A stretch of 64,000 bases of DNA, from assembly GCF_002029255.1 (NCBI RefSeq), contig NZ_MZGT01000004.1, forward strand, positions 62,001-126,000, read 5' to 3'. The position numbers were made by a program, and so were the translations under genes. Shown here in pieces: positions 1 to 8,833 of the stretch. Source of the DNA: Clostridium chromiireducens (GTDB lineage: Bacteria > Bacillota > Clostridia > Clostridiales > Clostridiaceae). Below the pieces are notes generated by a model. That model was not told where the DNA came from. It did no database searches and worked only from the letters and a program-made list of their open reading frames with translations. Every line of letters begins with the position of its first letter. Positions within the stretch are counted from its first letter, which is position 1.

Positions 1-535
1 GGCCTTGTGGAAAAATAACTCTATTAGTTTTTAAAGCACCAATATAACTATAGCCAGCTTTTTCAGAAGCATTAAAAATATCCTTACAGCTATACCAACT
101 ATCAGCTAACACATAACCTTTATTTTCAGGCTTTGGAAGTGTTGCAATTAATTTTTGAGTCAATTCTATTTTACTCATAGATTCTTTATCATAGATATCA
201 ATTGAGTATGGTATAACTAATCCGTCACACGATAGTAAAGAAACTTACTATTTGATGAACATATACATTCTTACTTTTTAAGTGAGAATTATGAAATGAA
301 CACTTTTCAATTGGATTTTAGCCTTTGACGAGGGCTTTGTCTTTTCAGAAATAGTGTCATCAATAATAAAGTATATTGGTTGTCTTGATTCTCTTGATTC
401 TCTTGATTCAGCTCAGATCAGTTCTATAATACACGATTTTAATGCTCTTTCTAAAAGTTTTTCATCATTATAACAAGGATTTATCGTAAATGTTTTTTTA
501 TTTTATTCAGTTGTAAAATTATTCAAGCATTTTTG
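1..535 (-). pseudogene. Decayed DDE transposase remnant, C-terminal side outside window
   Basis: Reverse-strand translation gives recognisable IS4/IS701-like transposase blocks: a segment with IDDTISEKTKPSSKA around 300-380 and a segment with YVLADSWYSCKDIF and YIGALKTNR around 1-130. The frame is broken: in-frame stops lie in the N-terminal part (near 415 and 505) and a frameshift near 230-300 separates the two conserved blocks. It cannot encode an intact enzyme. Family assignment is from remembered motif style, not a search. A 9-bp unit is tandemly triplicated inside it. The remaining C-terminal part, if any, is before position 1. Confidence 0.75.
383..409. repeat. Three tandem copies of a 9-bp unit
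   Basis: TCTTGATTC occurs three times head to tail inside the transposase remnant. The unit is a multiple of three, so it adds residues without changing frame. It is probably a slippage expansion in a gene no longer under selection. Confidence 0.8.
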
Positions 536-626
536 CACTATTATAGATAATAAGAATAATTTTGATAAATGTGCTATAATTGGATTTATGTGGATGAATT
601 ATATAAATGAAAGTGAGAGGTACGAA

Positions 627-1145
627 ATGAAAAATGTAAAATTAAAAAAAGTAATCACAAGTTTATTACTAGTAGTTTCAGTATTAGCACTAAATCCAAT
701 ACGATCAAGTGCTGAATGGAAGCAGGATTCTAATGGCTGGCAGAATACAGAAGGTAATTCAAAGTCAGTAGGATGGAAGAGCATTGATGGAAAGCGGTAT
801 TATTTTGATAACAATGGATACATGAAAACAGGATGGATACAGTACAATAGTAAGTGGTATTATCTAGATTTACATGGAATAATGCAAACTGGGTGGATAC
901 AAGTTGGAGGTGAGTGGTATTACTTTAATATAGATGGAGATATGAAGTCACGTGAGTGGCTTTACAGTAATGGAAACTGGTACTATTTAAATCATACAGG
1001 GGACATGAGACATGGATGGCTTTATGTAGAAAGGGATAATAAGTACTATTATTTTAATGAAGATGGGACAATGAGGACAACTTCTATAACACTTGATGGC
1101 GATACATATAATTTTAATGAGGATGGTTCAGCCAATTTGAAGTAA
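627..1145 (+). CDS. Secreted cell-wall/choline-binding repeat protein
   Basis: The 172-residue protein has an N-terminal signal peptide (KLKK, then a hydrophobic run, likely cleavage near SSAEW), followed entirely by about six 20-residue aromatic repeats of the CW_binding_1 type (GWKSIDGKRYYFDNNGYMKTG pattern, with GW and YYF/YYL spaced regularly). Such repeats bind choline-substituted teichoic acid or glucans. There is no catalytic domain, so it is a binding module alone; a role in surface attachment is inference. I chose ATG 627 because GAGAGG sits just upstream; an in-frame ATG 39 bases earlier would put 13 hydrophilic residues before the signal peptide. A terminator follows. It sits beside transposon debris, so it may be a relic of a larger surface protein. 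Confidence 0.8.
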   Translation: MKNVKLKKVITSLLLVVSVLALNPIRSSAEWKQDSNGWQNTEGNSKSVGWKSIDGKRYYFDNNGYMKTGWIQYNSKWYYLDLHGIMQTGWIQVGGEWYYFNIDGDMKSREWLYSNGNWYYLNHTGDMRHGWLYVERDNKYYYFNEDGTMRTTSITLDGDTYNFNEDGSANLK

Positions 1146-1191
1146 AGTATTAATACTATTATATGTAACGTATATATAAAATAATAATTTT

Positions 1192-1219
1192 AATCCCCCC
1201 ATATTTAAGGGGATTTTTT
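1192..1219 (+). terminator. Rho-independent terminator after the repeat protein
   Basis: A stem of AATCCCC pairing with GGGGATT is followed by a run of T, 47 bases after the stop codon of the cell-wall-binding gene. Confidence 0.75.
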
Positions 1220-1275
1220 ATTGAATTGATTGACACCACAGTCCACTATTTTAGACACAAATTCTTCCCTAAATG

Positions 1276-1313
1276 AAAAAACACATTATTCTAAATGAAT
1301 GATGTGTTTTTTT
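1276..1313. terminator. Hairpin terminator, possibly bidirectional
   Basis: AAAAAACACAT (1276-1286) pairs with ATGTGTTTTTT (1302-1312), with A and T tracts on both sides, so it could stop transcription either way. The flanking 1220-1275 contains a stretch whose complement resembles an IS3-type terminal repeat (TGGACTGTGGTGTC near 1235-1250). No gene is intact here. Confidence 0.55.
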
Positions 1314-1359
1314 ATGCCCCAAATTATTAGCTAAGCTTTAAGAAAGGAGTGGGGAGAAT

Positions 1360-1434
1360 TTGGCACGACCAAGTAAAAGCGTTGCCGTTATGAGTAAGAA
1401 TGTTATAAAAGTAATTTCTAAAAATTCATTTTAA
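1360..1434 (+). pseudogene. Mini-ORF resembling the N-terminus of a phage terminase small subunit
   Basis: A TTG start preceded by a strong AAAGGAGTGGGGAG site opens 24 codons beginning MARPSKSVAVMSKN. This start resembles the N-terminus of P27-type phage terminase small subunits as I remember them. The frame then stops, so only the translation start has survived. A good ribosome site on such a short frame argues for a truncated gene. Alternatives are an unrelated short peptide or chance. Confidence 0.3.
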
Positions 1435-1451
1435 AGTTTAAATTATACAGC

Positions 1452-1682
1452 CTAAAAAGGTTTTATAGAAACTAGAACTAAAAATATACCAACGCTAATC
1501 GATAATATAGCCGAATTTTTCTTATGTAATTTAAAATAATTGAAAGCCATCAATAAATTCTGAGCACCTAAGAAAATAAACATAATAGGACTATAAATCT
1601 TATAACTGTCAGTTGTAATGCTAACTATTACAGTTAAGAGAACAATAATTGTAATAATTTTGATTTTACTATTATAATACAT
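1452..1682 (-). CDS. Small membrane protein, DUF3953/YczI-like
   Basis: The 76-residue protein is mostly hydrophobic, with three probable membrane segments (about residues 7-25, 28-46 and 56-74) separated by a short basic loop. The last segment (SISVGIFLVLVSI) resembles the end of the DUF3953/YczI family; I recognise the pattern only loosely and no function is known. The ribosome-binding site upstream (AGTGAAATT) is weak. It is a single gene on the minus strand, divergent from the manganese catalase. Confidence 0.55.
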   Translation of the reverse strand: MYYNSKIKIITIIVLLTVIVSITTDSYKIYSPIMFIFLGAQNLLMAFNYFKLHKKNSAILSISVGIFLVLVSIKPF

Positions 1683-1829
1683 AATTTCACTTTTGAAGTT
1701 AATTGGAGTTAAGTGAGTATTGTCTCAAGTTATGGTATTTTTTACTTAATAAATATTGAATAATAACATTCAAATTAATCAAAACTACTTTTGTGAATAA
1801 TTCAATTTAATTAAAATGGAGGTAGTGAA

Positions 1830-2525
1830 ATGTTTAAGCATGAAAAACCCTTACTTAGAGAAGTTAAGGTAGAAAAACCTAACGCTCAATATGCTATATT
1901 AATGCAGGAACAACTTGGTGGTGCAAATGGTGAACTTAAAGCTGCACTTCAATATCTTTCACAAAGTTTTAGAGTAAAAGATCCTGCAATCAAAGATTTG
2001 TTCCTTGACATTGCGGCTGAAGAATTAAGCCACATGGAAATGGTTGCTCATACAATCAATTTATTAAATGGACATAAGGTAGACTATACACAAGCTGAAG
2101 TTGGAGAAATAGAAACCCATGTATTAACAGGGCTTGCGCCAGGTCTCATAAATTCTTCAGGATATTCTTGGACAGCTGATTATGTTACAGTTACGGGTGA
2201 TATTGCAGCAGATTTATTGTCTAACATAGCTTCAGAACAAAGAGCAAAAGTTGTATATGAATATTTATACCGTCAAATTAATGATAAGTATGTAAAAGAA
2301 ACTATTGATTTTCTATTAAATAGAGAAGAAGCTCACAATGCACTTTTTAGAGAGGCATTAAACAAGGTGCAGGATAGAGCATCGAATAAAGATTTTGGAG
2401 TAACAAAGGATTCTAAACTTTACTTTGATTTATCAACTCCAGGAAGATATTTTGCTAATCCTGAGCCAACACCACCTAGCTTTGAGAATCCACGTCAAAA
2501 GAGTAAAGAGACCACAAAGATTTAA
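1830..2525 (+). CDS. Manganese catalase (CotJC-like family)
   Basis: The 231-residue protein of the ferritin-like manganese catalase family disproportionates hydrogen peroxide with a dimanganese centre. The expected metal ligands are all visible with family spacing: E35 in GELKAAL, E65 and H68 in EELSHME, E136 in SEQRAK, and H169 in REEAHN. The family includes the Bacillus spore coat protein CotJC, so both vegetative oxidative defence and spore association are possible. GGAGGTAG stands 7 bases before the ATG. It is monocistronic, with its own promoter region and a strong terminator after it. No CotJA or CotJB neighbours are present, so the coat role is uncertain. Confidence 0.9.
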   Translation: MFKHEKPLLREVKVEKPNAQYAILMQEQLGGANGELKAALQYLSQSFRVKDPAIKDLFLDIAAEELSHMEMVAHTINLLNGHKVDYTQAEVGEIETHVLTGLAPGLINSSGYSWTADYVTVTGDIAADLLSNIASEQRAKVVYEYLYRQINDKYVKETIDFLLNREEAHNALFREALNKVQDRASNKDFGVTKDSKLYFDLSTPGRYFANPEPTPPSFENPRQKSKETTKI

Positions 2526-2536
2526 TAATAAATATA

Positions 2537-2589
2537 ATAATCCTATGCTAAATTAATTATATATTATTTTAGCATAGGATTATTTTTTA
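2537..2589 (+). terminator. Terminator after manganese catalase
   Basis: AATCCTATGCTAAA (2539-2552) pairs perfectly with TTTAGCATAGGATT (2568-2581), followed by a T tract. The 230 bases from here to the next gene show no further feature I can support. Confidence 0.85.
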
Positions 2590-2823
2590 TAGGCAGTATT
2601 TCAAAATGGAAAAAACTATATATTTTTATATTAAGATTAAGTAACTATATTTTAAAAGATAAGATATATCATATTACAACAAAAGTTATAAATTATATAG
2701 ACAAGTATAATGATTTTATGATAGGCTATAGTTATAAATAGTTGTTAATAATAAGGGTTATAATTTGCAAAATATATTTTAACAAAAACATAATAGAAAG
2801 AATTATTGTTAGGAGGATAAGTT

Positions 2824-4266
2824 ATGTATTTTAAAGATAAGCATGGTTTTCCAGATGATTTTTTATGGGGAAGTGCATCAGCTGCATATCAAGTAGAAGG
2901 CGCTGCAGAAGAGGAAGGAAAAGGGAGAAGTAACTGGGATGAATTTGTTAGAATTCCTGGAAAAACATTTAAAGGTACTAATGGTGATGTAGCAGTTGAC
3001 CATTATCACCGCTATAAAGAAGATATTGCTTTAATGGCAGAAATGGGATTAAAGACATACAGATTCTCTATCTCTTGGCCAAGAATCTATCCAAAAGGAA
3101 AAGGCGAAGTTAATGAAAAAGGCCTACAATTCTATGATAATGTAATTGATGAATGTTTAAAATATGGAATTGAGCCGATGGTTACAATTTATCATTGGGA
3201 TTTACCTATTGCGTTGCAAGAGGAATATAGCGGTTGGGAAAGTAGACAAATCATTGATGATTTTGAAAATTATGCTGTAACTTTATTTAAGCGTTATAAA
3301 GATAAAGTTAAGTATTGGATAACATTGAATGAACAAAACATATTTACAGCACATGGCTGGATGATGGCAACACATCCACCGGGCAAAAAGAACGATTCAA
3401 AAACATTCTATCAAGTAAACCATCATGCTAATTTAGCTCATGCTAAAGCTGTGCTTGCTTTTAGAGAAATAGTACCAAATGGTAAAATAGGAGCAAGTTT
3501 TGCATTCGGACCGAGTTATGCAATTGACTGCAATCCAATAAATAATATAGCAAAAGCAGATTATGATGATTTACAAACTTTCTGGTGGATGGATGTTTAT
3601 GCATTTGGAAGATATCCAAAACCTGCATTTAAGTATTTACAATCTCAAGGAGTTGCACCTACTTTTGAAGAAGGTGATGAAGAACTTATGAAAGCAGCAG
3701 CACAAGTAGATTTTATGGGTGTAAATTATTATCAAACTGCAGTTGTTGAATATAATCCTATAGATGGTGTTGGAATGGCTGAAATGAATACAACAGGTAA
3801 AAAAGGAACAGCACAGGTTAGTGGTACACCAGGATTATATAAAAATCCGCCAAACCCATACTTAAAAACTACAGACTGGGATTGGACTATAGATCCTATT
3901 GGTATAAGAATAGCTTGTAGAACTATTACAAGTAGATATGACTTACCAATAGTTATATCTGAAAATGGTTTAGGAGCATTTGATAAGAAGACTGAAGATA
4001 ATAAGATTCATGATGATTATCGTATAGCATATTTAAAAGCTCATGCGGAAGAATTAAAGGAAGCTATTAATGAAGGCTGTGAAGTACTTGCATATTGTAC
4101 GTGGTCAATAACAGACTTATTAAGTTGGTTAAATGGATATCAAAAGCGTTATGGCTTCATTTACGTAGATCGTGAAGAAGAAGAAGGGGCTTCAATGAAC
4201 CGTTATAAAAAGGATAGCTATTATTGGTATCAAAATGTAATAAAGACAAATGGTGAAGAATTATAA
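2824..4266 (+). CDS. Glycoside hydrolase family 1 beta-glucosidase or 6-phospho-beta-glucosidase
   Basis: The 480-residue GH1 (beta/alpha)8 barrel has the family length. The N-terminal signature FLWGSASAAYQVEGA is at residues 14-28, the acid/base glutamate in TLNEQN is E170, and the nucleophile in VISENGLG is E380. It should hydrolyse beta-linked glucosides or their 6-phosphates. I cannot settle phospho-specificity from sequence; no phosphotransferase-system gene or antiterminator lies nearby, which slightly favours free glucosides or cellobiose. AGGAGG precedes the ATG. The gene stands alone between two strong terminators. Confidence 0.92.
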   Translation: MYFKDKHGFPDDFLWGSASAAYQVEGAAEEEGKGRSNWDEFVRIPGKTFKGTNGDVAVDHYHRYKEDIALMAEMGLKTYRFSISWPRIYPKGKGEVNEKGLQFYDNVIDECLKYGIEPMVTIYHWDLPIALQEEYSGWESRQIIDDFENYAVTLFKRYKDKVKYWITLNEQNIFTAHGWMMATHPPGKKNDSKTFYQVNHHANLAHAKAVLAFREIVPNGKIGASFAFGPSYAIDCNPINNIAKADYDDLQTFWWMDVYAFGRYPKPAFKYLQSQGVAPTFEEGDEELMKAAAQVDFMGVNYYQTAVVEYNPIDGVGMAEMNTTGKKGTAQVSGTPGLYKNPPNPYLKTTDWDWTIDPIGIRIACRTITSRYDLPIVISENGLGAFDKKTEDNKIHDDYRIAYLKAHAEELKEAINEGCEVLAYCTWSITDLLSWLNGYQKRYGFIYVDREEEEGASMNRYKKDSYYWYQNVIKTNGEEL

Positions 4267-4269
4267 AAT

Positions 4270-4310
4270 AAATTTAAAGGAGTCATTATTTTAATGACTC
4301 CTTTAAATTT
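4270..4310. terminator. Perfect 19-bp hairpin terminator after the GH1 gene
   Basis: AAATTTAAAGGAGTCATTA pairs exactly with its complement across a 3-base loop and starts four bases after the stop codon. A-rich and T-rich outer ends would let it work in both directions. Confidence 0.8.
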
Positions 4311-4770
4311 GAGTTCCAATATCAGAAATGATCTCGATACTTACGCTAAGTACATAGTCAAAGAACGTTAACTTAAACTTATATTAAGAATTTAGAGTTA
4401 CTTTTTGGAAAACTAAAAATTAGTTTTTGTGCATTATTAAGGTATATAATTATACGAGAGCGAGTTGAATTTCGACAAAATGCAAGAAAACGTTATCAAG
4501 GTATAGAGATTAATTTTAGTGATTCTAAGAAATGAGATAAATAAAAACAATTAAATCCATTATTAGTCAAAATGAATAGAATTTATGTTATATAATATGT
4601 CAAAATATAGTTTTAGATTTGTCCCGATTATGGTATTATATTTGTATATGCGAGAGATTTTAAAGGATTACGCAGAGGGATAAAAATAGTGTGATTGAAA
4701 GTTGAAGTATTAATTAAAAACTTGATTTTAAATTATATTATATGGCTAGATAAATAAAAGGGGGACAAAT
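4311..4770. other. Noncoding leader before motA
   Basis: This 460-base stretch has no convincing gene. A lone TTCGACA (the Spo0A-box sequence) is at 4471-4477, too far from motA to interpret. Around 4605-4640, TTTAGA followed 17 bases later by ATTATA could be a sigma-A promoter, and an overlapping CCCGATTAT resembles the -10 of a flagellar sigma-28 promoter without a clear -35. Either could drive motAB; this is tentative. Confidence 0.35.
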
Positions 4771-5556
4771 ATGGATATATTTTTAGTTTTAGGTCTTATT
4801 GGAGGTTTAGTAATTGTAGTCGCGGCCATGCTAGAAAAAGGAGCAAGTCTTCAAGTACTTATGAGTCTTGAAGCATTAATGGTAATTATTGGTGGTACTG
4901 TAATAGCGTTACTGAATTCTTTTCCAAAAGGTGAGTTTGTTAAGCTTCCTAAGATTTTTGGTGTTCTTTTTAGTGGTAAGGGTCAACAAGATCCAGCAGA
5001 AATTATAGCACAACTTGTAGAAATGTCTCAAACCACTAGAAGAGATGGATTATTATCTCTTGAAAGCACCATACAAGGTCTAGAAAACAAATTTATGAAA
5101 AAAGGATTAGAGATGGTGGTTGATGGTTTAGAGCCAGACCTTATAAAAGAAGTATTGGAAATAGAAATTGAGAGTATGGAAGAGAGACATCGTCTTGGTG
5201 CCACAGCTTTTACGACAGCAGGTGGTACAGCTCCGACTCTTGGAGTTCTAGGTGCCGTTATTGGACTAATTGGTGCTCTTGGAAATCTTAATGATATTGA
5301 AAAACTTGGAGAAAGTATAAAGTCAGCCTTTGTTGCAACTGTTTATGGTATTTTTACTGGATATTTAATCTGGCATCCATTTGCAAATAGATTAAAAAGA
5401 AAATCCCAAGAAGAAATAAAGAACATGAATATTATGCTTGAAGGAATATTAGCTATTCAAGCAGGAAATAATCCTAAGAGTATTGAAAGAAAACTTGTAG
5501 GAATGTTAGAACCAAAGCAAAGAGTCAGATTTGAAGAAAATAATAATGATAAGTAA
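4771..5556 (+). CDS. motA: Flagellar motor stator protein MotA
   Basis: The 261-residue protein has four membrane segments (about residues 1-20, 30-50, 150-172 and 182-202) and a large cytoplasmic loop with the charged residues that contact the rotor. The third segment has the family motif GGTAPTLGVLGAVIGLI, with the conserved proline of the proton channel. With MotB it forms the stator that converts ion flow to torque. GGGGGAC precedes the ATG. motB starts 17 bases after its stop, so the two are one operon. They lie just upstream of cheA and together form a motility locus without flagellin or export genes in view. Confidence 0.95.
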   Translation: MDIFLVLGLIGGLVIVVAAMLEKGASLQVLMSLEALMVIIGGTVIALLNSFPKGEFVKLPKIFGVLFSGKGQQDPAEIIAQLVEMSQTTRRDGLLSLESTIQGLENKFMKKGLEMVVDGLEPDLIKEVLEIEIESMEERHRLGATAFTTAGGTAPTLGVLGAVIGLIGALGNLNDIEKLGESIKSAFVATVYGIFTGYLIWHPFANRLKRKSQEEIKNMNIMLEGILAIQAGNNPKSIERKLVGMLEPKQRVRFEENNNDK

Positions 5557-5573
5557 TTTGAAGGAGAATAGTG

Positions 5574-6320
5574 ATGAGTAGAAAAAAACAACATCATGAA
5601 GAGCATGTTGATGAAGCATGGCTTCTTCCATATTCAGACATGTTAACACTCCTATTAGCATTATTTATAGTTATGTTTGCGATGGGACAAACTGATAAAG
5701 CAAAGATGCAGGCTATGGCTAAAGAATTTAACATAATCTTCGCTGGTGGTTCTGGTATGATGGAGAAAGACGGTAATTCTATGATACCTATGGAAGACGC
5801 AGGAGAATCTGATTCAATCTCAACTAATGATAGTCAAATAGAAGAAGATAAAATGACTGAAATCAAGAAAAAGTTAGAGCAAGAAATTAAGCAAGAAGGT
5901 TATGCAGATAAAATAAAGGTTGATCTTAATGGTGAGGGACTTGATATTGCAATACAAGATGTCGTTCTTTTTAATTCAGGGGAAGCGGACGTATTAAAAG
6001 AAGTGTCACCAGTATTATTGAAAATTTCAAAAATGCTTAATGGATTAGATAACCAAATTAGAGTAGCTGGATATACTGATAATGTTCCGATAAGTAATGG
6101 AAAATTCCGTTCTAATTGGGATTTAAGTGCGATGCGTGCAATTAATGTGATGAACTTTATGGTTTCTTCGGGGGGAATCAAGCAAGATAATGTTTCAATT
6201 CAAGCATATGGTGAATATAAGCCTAAGACATCAAATAGCACAGAAGAAGGAAAAGCGCAAAATAGAAGAGTGGAAATTTATGTGGTTCGTAATTTCCCGG
6301 TAGATAAATCTAACCAATAA
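5574..6320 (+). CDS. motB: Flagellar motor stator protein MotB
   Basis: The 248-residue protein has a short basic cytoplasmic N-terminus, then one membrane segment with the motif WLLPYSDMLTLLLALFIVMFA, whose aspartate (about residue 23) is the ion-carrying residue. A linker leads to a C-terminal OmpA-like peptidoglycan-binding domain (about 120-235; VAGYTDNVPI, NWDLSAMRA, NRRVEIYV). I take ATG 5574 rather than the in-frame GTG three bases earlier because it lies at better distance from AAGGAG. It forms an operon with motA. The long noncoding region after it ends the transcript or carries a separate RNA element. Confidence 0.95.
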   Translation: MSRKKQHHEEHVDEAWLLPYSDMLTLLLALFIVMFAMGQTDKAKMQAMAKEFNIIFAGGSGMMEKDGNSMIPMEDAGESDSISTNDSQIEEDKMTEIKKKLEQEIKQEGYADKIKVDLNGEGLDIAIQDVVLFNSGEADVLKEVSPVLLKISKMLNGLDNQIRVAGYTDNVPISNGKFRSNWDLSAMRAINVMNFMVSSGGIKQDNVSIQAYGEYKPKTSNSTEEGKAQNRRVEIYVVRNFPVDKSNQ

Positions 6321-6424
6321 CAAGAATTACAAGTTAATTTACTTAATATTTAAGAGTATGGAAATTTATATTAAAAATACATATTATGCAGTAAAACATT
6401 GAAGGTTTTATTAGAAATTATAAT

Positions 6425-6499
6425 AAATGGTAGGTTGTGTACATTACTGTTACTCACAAAATAAATTAGAGTAGCGGTAATGTGTGCAGCCTGCCATTT
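6425..6499 (+). ncRNA. Long RNA hairpin between motB and cheA with only G-U departures
   Basis: Positions 6425-6455 pair with 6469-6499 across a 13-base loop. Compared base by base, the 31-bp stem has seven departures from Watson-Crick pairing, and each would be a G-U wobble in a plus-strand transcript; there is no true mismatch. On the opposite strand the same positions would be A-C mismatches, so selection appears to act on plus-strand RNA. It begins about 105 bases after motB. There is no immediate U tract, so it is not a standard terminator. It may process or protect the motAB transcript, or regulate cheA. Class unknown. Confidence 0.6.
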
Positions 6500-6523
6500 A
6501 ATCGTTTTATTCTATACATATGT

Positions 6524-6538
6524 TTGTGCAATTTGCAT
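6524..6538. promoter_or_regulatory. 15-base motif shared with the cheY leader
   Basis: TTGTGCAATTTGCAT here is identical to 13368-13382 before cheY. Nearby similarity continues: AATGCCTCGTGGTACT at 6576-6591 compares with GCATGACTTGCGGTACT before cheY. It contains the partial dyad TGCAATTTGCA, so it could be an operator. The remaining part of the 390-base gap is otherwise only AT-rich, apart from the hairpin at 6425-6499. Confidence 0.4.
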
Positions 6539-6710
6539 TTATATCTACAATAGTAGTGCAATCGGCACTTAAATCAATGCCTCGTGGTACTTAAAAGATA
6601 TTGATAAAACTTTTAATATAGAGATATAGGGAGATTTATCTGAATGCTAAATTCTGAATGAAGAATTTCATTTGGAGCTTTAAAGGTAATGCATATGGGA
6701 GGTAATTGAA

Positions 6711-8777
6711 ATGTCTGAAAATATCATAAATGAATCTATGCTAGATATGTATATTTTTGAAACAACTCAGCTTATAGAACAATTAGAACAGCTAGTAATT
6801 AATGGAGAGAAGGAAAATGGATTTACCGATTCCATAAACGAAATATTTAGAATAATGCATACAGTAAAAGGCTCATCAGCAATGATGCTTTTTAATAATA
6901 TAGCAGAGATTTCACATTCTGTGGAAGATTTGTTCTACTATCTTAGAGAAAATAGGCCCACAGGGGTAGATAATAACATTTTAAGCGATATTGTATTAGA
7001 TGCAATCGATTTTATTAAAAATGAAGTATCAAAAATTCAAGAGGGAAAGACATCAGATGGTGATGCTGCAAATAGAATTAATGAAATTAAAGAATTTTTA
7101 AATGAACTCAAAAAGGAAAATGAAATTTCCACAGTAGTAGAGATGAACAATGCAGAGCCGCAGAAGTTTTTCATAACCAGTGGTAAGGTTAGGGAAGAGA
7201 ACCATAAAAATAAATATAAAGCAAATATATCGTTTGTTGATGGTTGTGGGATGGAGAATATAAGGTGCTTTGGGATTCTTCACAAGCTATCAGAAATAGC
7301 AGAAGTAATTAGTAACACACCTGAGAATATAATTGATGATGATGAAAAATCTAGCGAAGAAATAAGACAAAATGGATTTGAAGTGAAATTTTCCTCAAAT
7401 TTAGATGTTGATATGATCAAATCAATAATAAATGAAACAGTGTTTCTAAGTAGATTAGATATTTCTGTATTAGATGAAGAAAATGATTGCATTGAAAATA
7501 AGAATATCATAGAGAAAGTAGAGATAAATGAAGTATTCAAATCGAATGAAAAAGAAAAAGATACAATAGTTAAAGAAAATAAAGGTGAAAGAACAGCTTC
7601 TCATCAGGGACAAGGGTTTATAAGCTTGAGCGTATCTAAAGCAGATAGGCTTATGGATCTTATTGGTGAGTTAGTTATTGCAGAATCAATGGTTACACAA
7701 AATCCAGACCTGGCTGGATTAGAATTAGACAATTTTCAAAAATCAGCAAGGCAGCTACGTAAAATAATAACAGAGATGCAAGATACAGTAATGTCTGTAA
7801 GAATGGTGCCGCTTTCAGCTACTTTTCAAAAGATGAACAGAATTGTCAGAGATATGAGCAAGAAAATGAATAAGGAAGTTAAATTGACGATTATAGGGGA
7901 AGAGACTGAAGTTGATAAAAATATAATTGAGCATATATCAGATCCATTAATGCACCTAGTTAGAAATTCTATTGATCATGGGATAGAGACTTCGCTAGAG
8001 AGAGTAGATAAGGGAAAGCAGCCAATAGGGAATCTGATTTTAGAGGCAAAAAATGCAGGAAGTGATGTACTTGTTGTAGTAAAAGATGATGGGAAAGGAC
8101 TTGACGAGAGAAAAATTTTGGAAAGGGCTAGAGAAAATGGTTTGCTTAATAAGCATGAAAATGAGATGACCAAGAGAGAAATTTTTAATTTGATATTTTC
8201 ACCAGGCTTTTCAACAAAAGATGCTGTATCAGAATATAGTGGAAGAGGCGTTGGTATGGATGTAGTCATGAAAAACATTGAAAAAATAGGAGGAGCAATT
8301 AGTATTGACAGTGTCGAAGATTTTGGATCTACTATGACAATTAAAATACCATTAACTCTAGCTATTATAGATGGAATGAATGTAAGAGTAGGTGACTCGA
8401 GATACACGCTTCCCACAAGTTCTATAAAAGAATTTTTTAGACCAAAAGAAAGTGATATCATAAGGGACCCAGATAATAATGAAATAATTATGGTTCGAGG
8501 CCATTGTTACCCAATACTTAGACTTAATGAACATTTTGGTGTTCGCACGAGTGTAACTAATCTTTCAGATGGAATTTTAATAATGGTTGAACAAGATGAA
8601 CGAAAGCTATGTATTTTAATTGATGAATTATTAGGCCAACAACAGGTTGTTGTAAAGGCGCTTCCAAGTTTCATAAGGGATATTAGAAATTCAAAGGACT
8701 TAGCAGGATGTACACTTCTAGGAGATGGCAACATAAGTTTGATAATTGATATTACTGGATTAATAGCAAAACTTTAG
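6711..8777 (+). CDS. cheA: Chemotaxis histidine kinase CheA
   Basis: The 688-residue protein has the full CheA order: HPt domain with the phosphorylated histidine H50 in MHTVKGSSAMM; a variable CheY-binding-type region (about 150-270); a dimerisation helix pair (about 305-370); an ATP-binding domain with N box HLVRNSIDHGIE, DDGKGLD and GRGVGMDVV; and a C-terminal CheW-like domain (about 555-688). It autophosphorylates under receptor control and feeds CheY and CheB. GGGAGGTAATTG precedes the ATG. It heads the cluster cheA-MCP-cheR-cheB on one strand. No CheC or CheD gene is present in the window. Confidence 0.96.
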   Translation: MSENIINESMLDMYIFETTQLIEQLEQLVINGEKENGFTDSINEIFRIMHTVKGSSAMMLFNNIAEISHSVEDLFYYLRENRPTGVDNNILSDIVLDAIDFIKNEVSKIQEGKTSDGDAANRINEIKEFLNELKKENEISTVVEMNNAEPQKFFITSGKVREENHKNKYKANISFVDGCGMENIRCFGILHKLSEIAEVISNTPENIIDDDEKSSEEIRQNGFEVKFSSNLDVDMIKSIINETVFLSRLDISVLDEENDCIENKNIIEKVEINEVFKSNEKEKDTIVKENKGERTASHQGQGFISLSVSKADRLMDLIGELVIAESMVTQNPDLAGLELDNFQKSARQLRKIITEMQDTVMSVRMVPLSATFQKMNRIVRDMSKKMNKEVKLTIIGEETEVDKNIIEHISDPLMHLVRNSIDHGIETSLERVDKGKQPIGNLILEAKNAGSDVLVVVKDDGKGLDERKILERARENGLLNKHENEMTKREIFNLIFSPGFSTKDAVSEYSGRGVGMDVVMKNIEKIGGAISIDSVEDFGSTMTIKIPLTLAIIDGMNVRVGDSRYTLPTSSIKEFFRPKESDIIRDPDNNEIIMVRGHCYPILRLNEHFGVRTSVTNLSDGILIMVEQDERKLCILIDELLGQQQVVVKALPSFIRDIRNSKDLAGCTLLGDGNISLIIDITGLIAKL

Positions 8778-8833
8778 AGGTCATTATGTAAGATTAAGTA
8801 TTTTTTTAATAAAAGATAAATGAGGTAGTAAGT

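Noticed and set aside
4471..4477. TTCGACA (Spo0A-box sequence), also at 37320-37326
   Set aside because: A single 7-mer is expected several times by chance in 64 kb; only the second is near a start codon, and no second box or sigma-H promoter supports it.
4441..4530. Short open frame with an IRERVEFRQNARKRYQG translation
   Set aside because: No start codon with a ribosome site and no recognisable family; probably chance.
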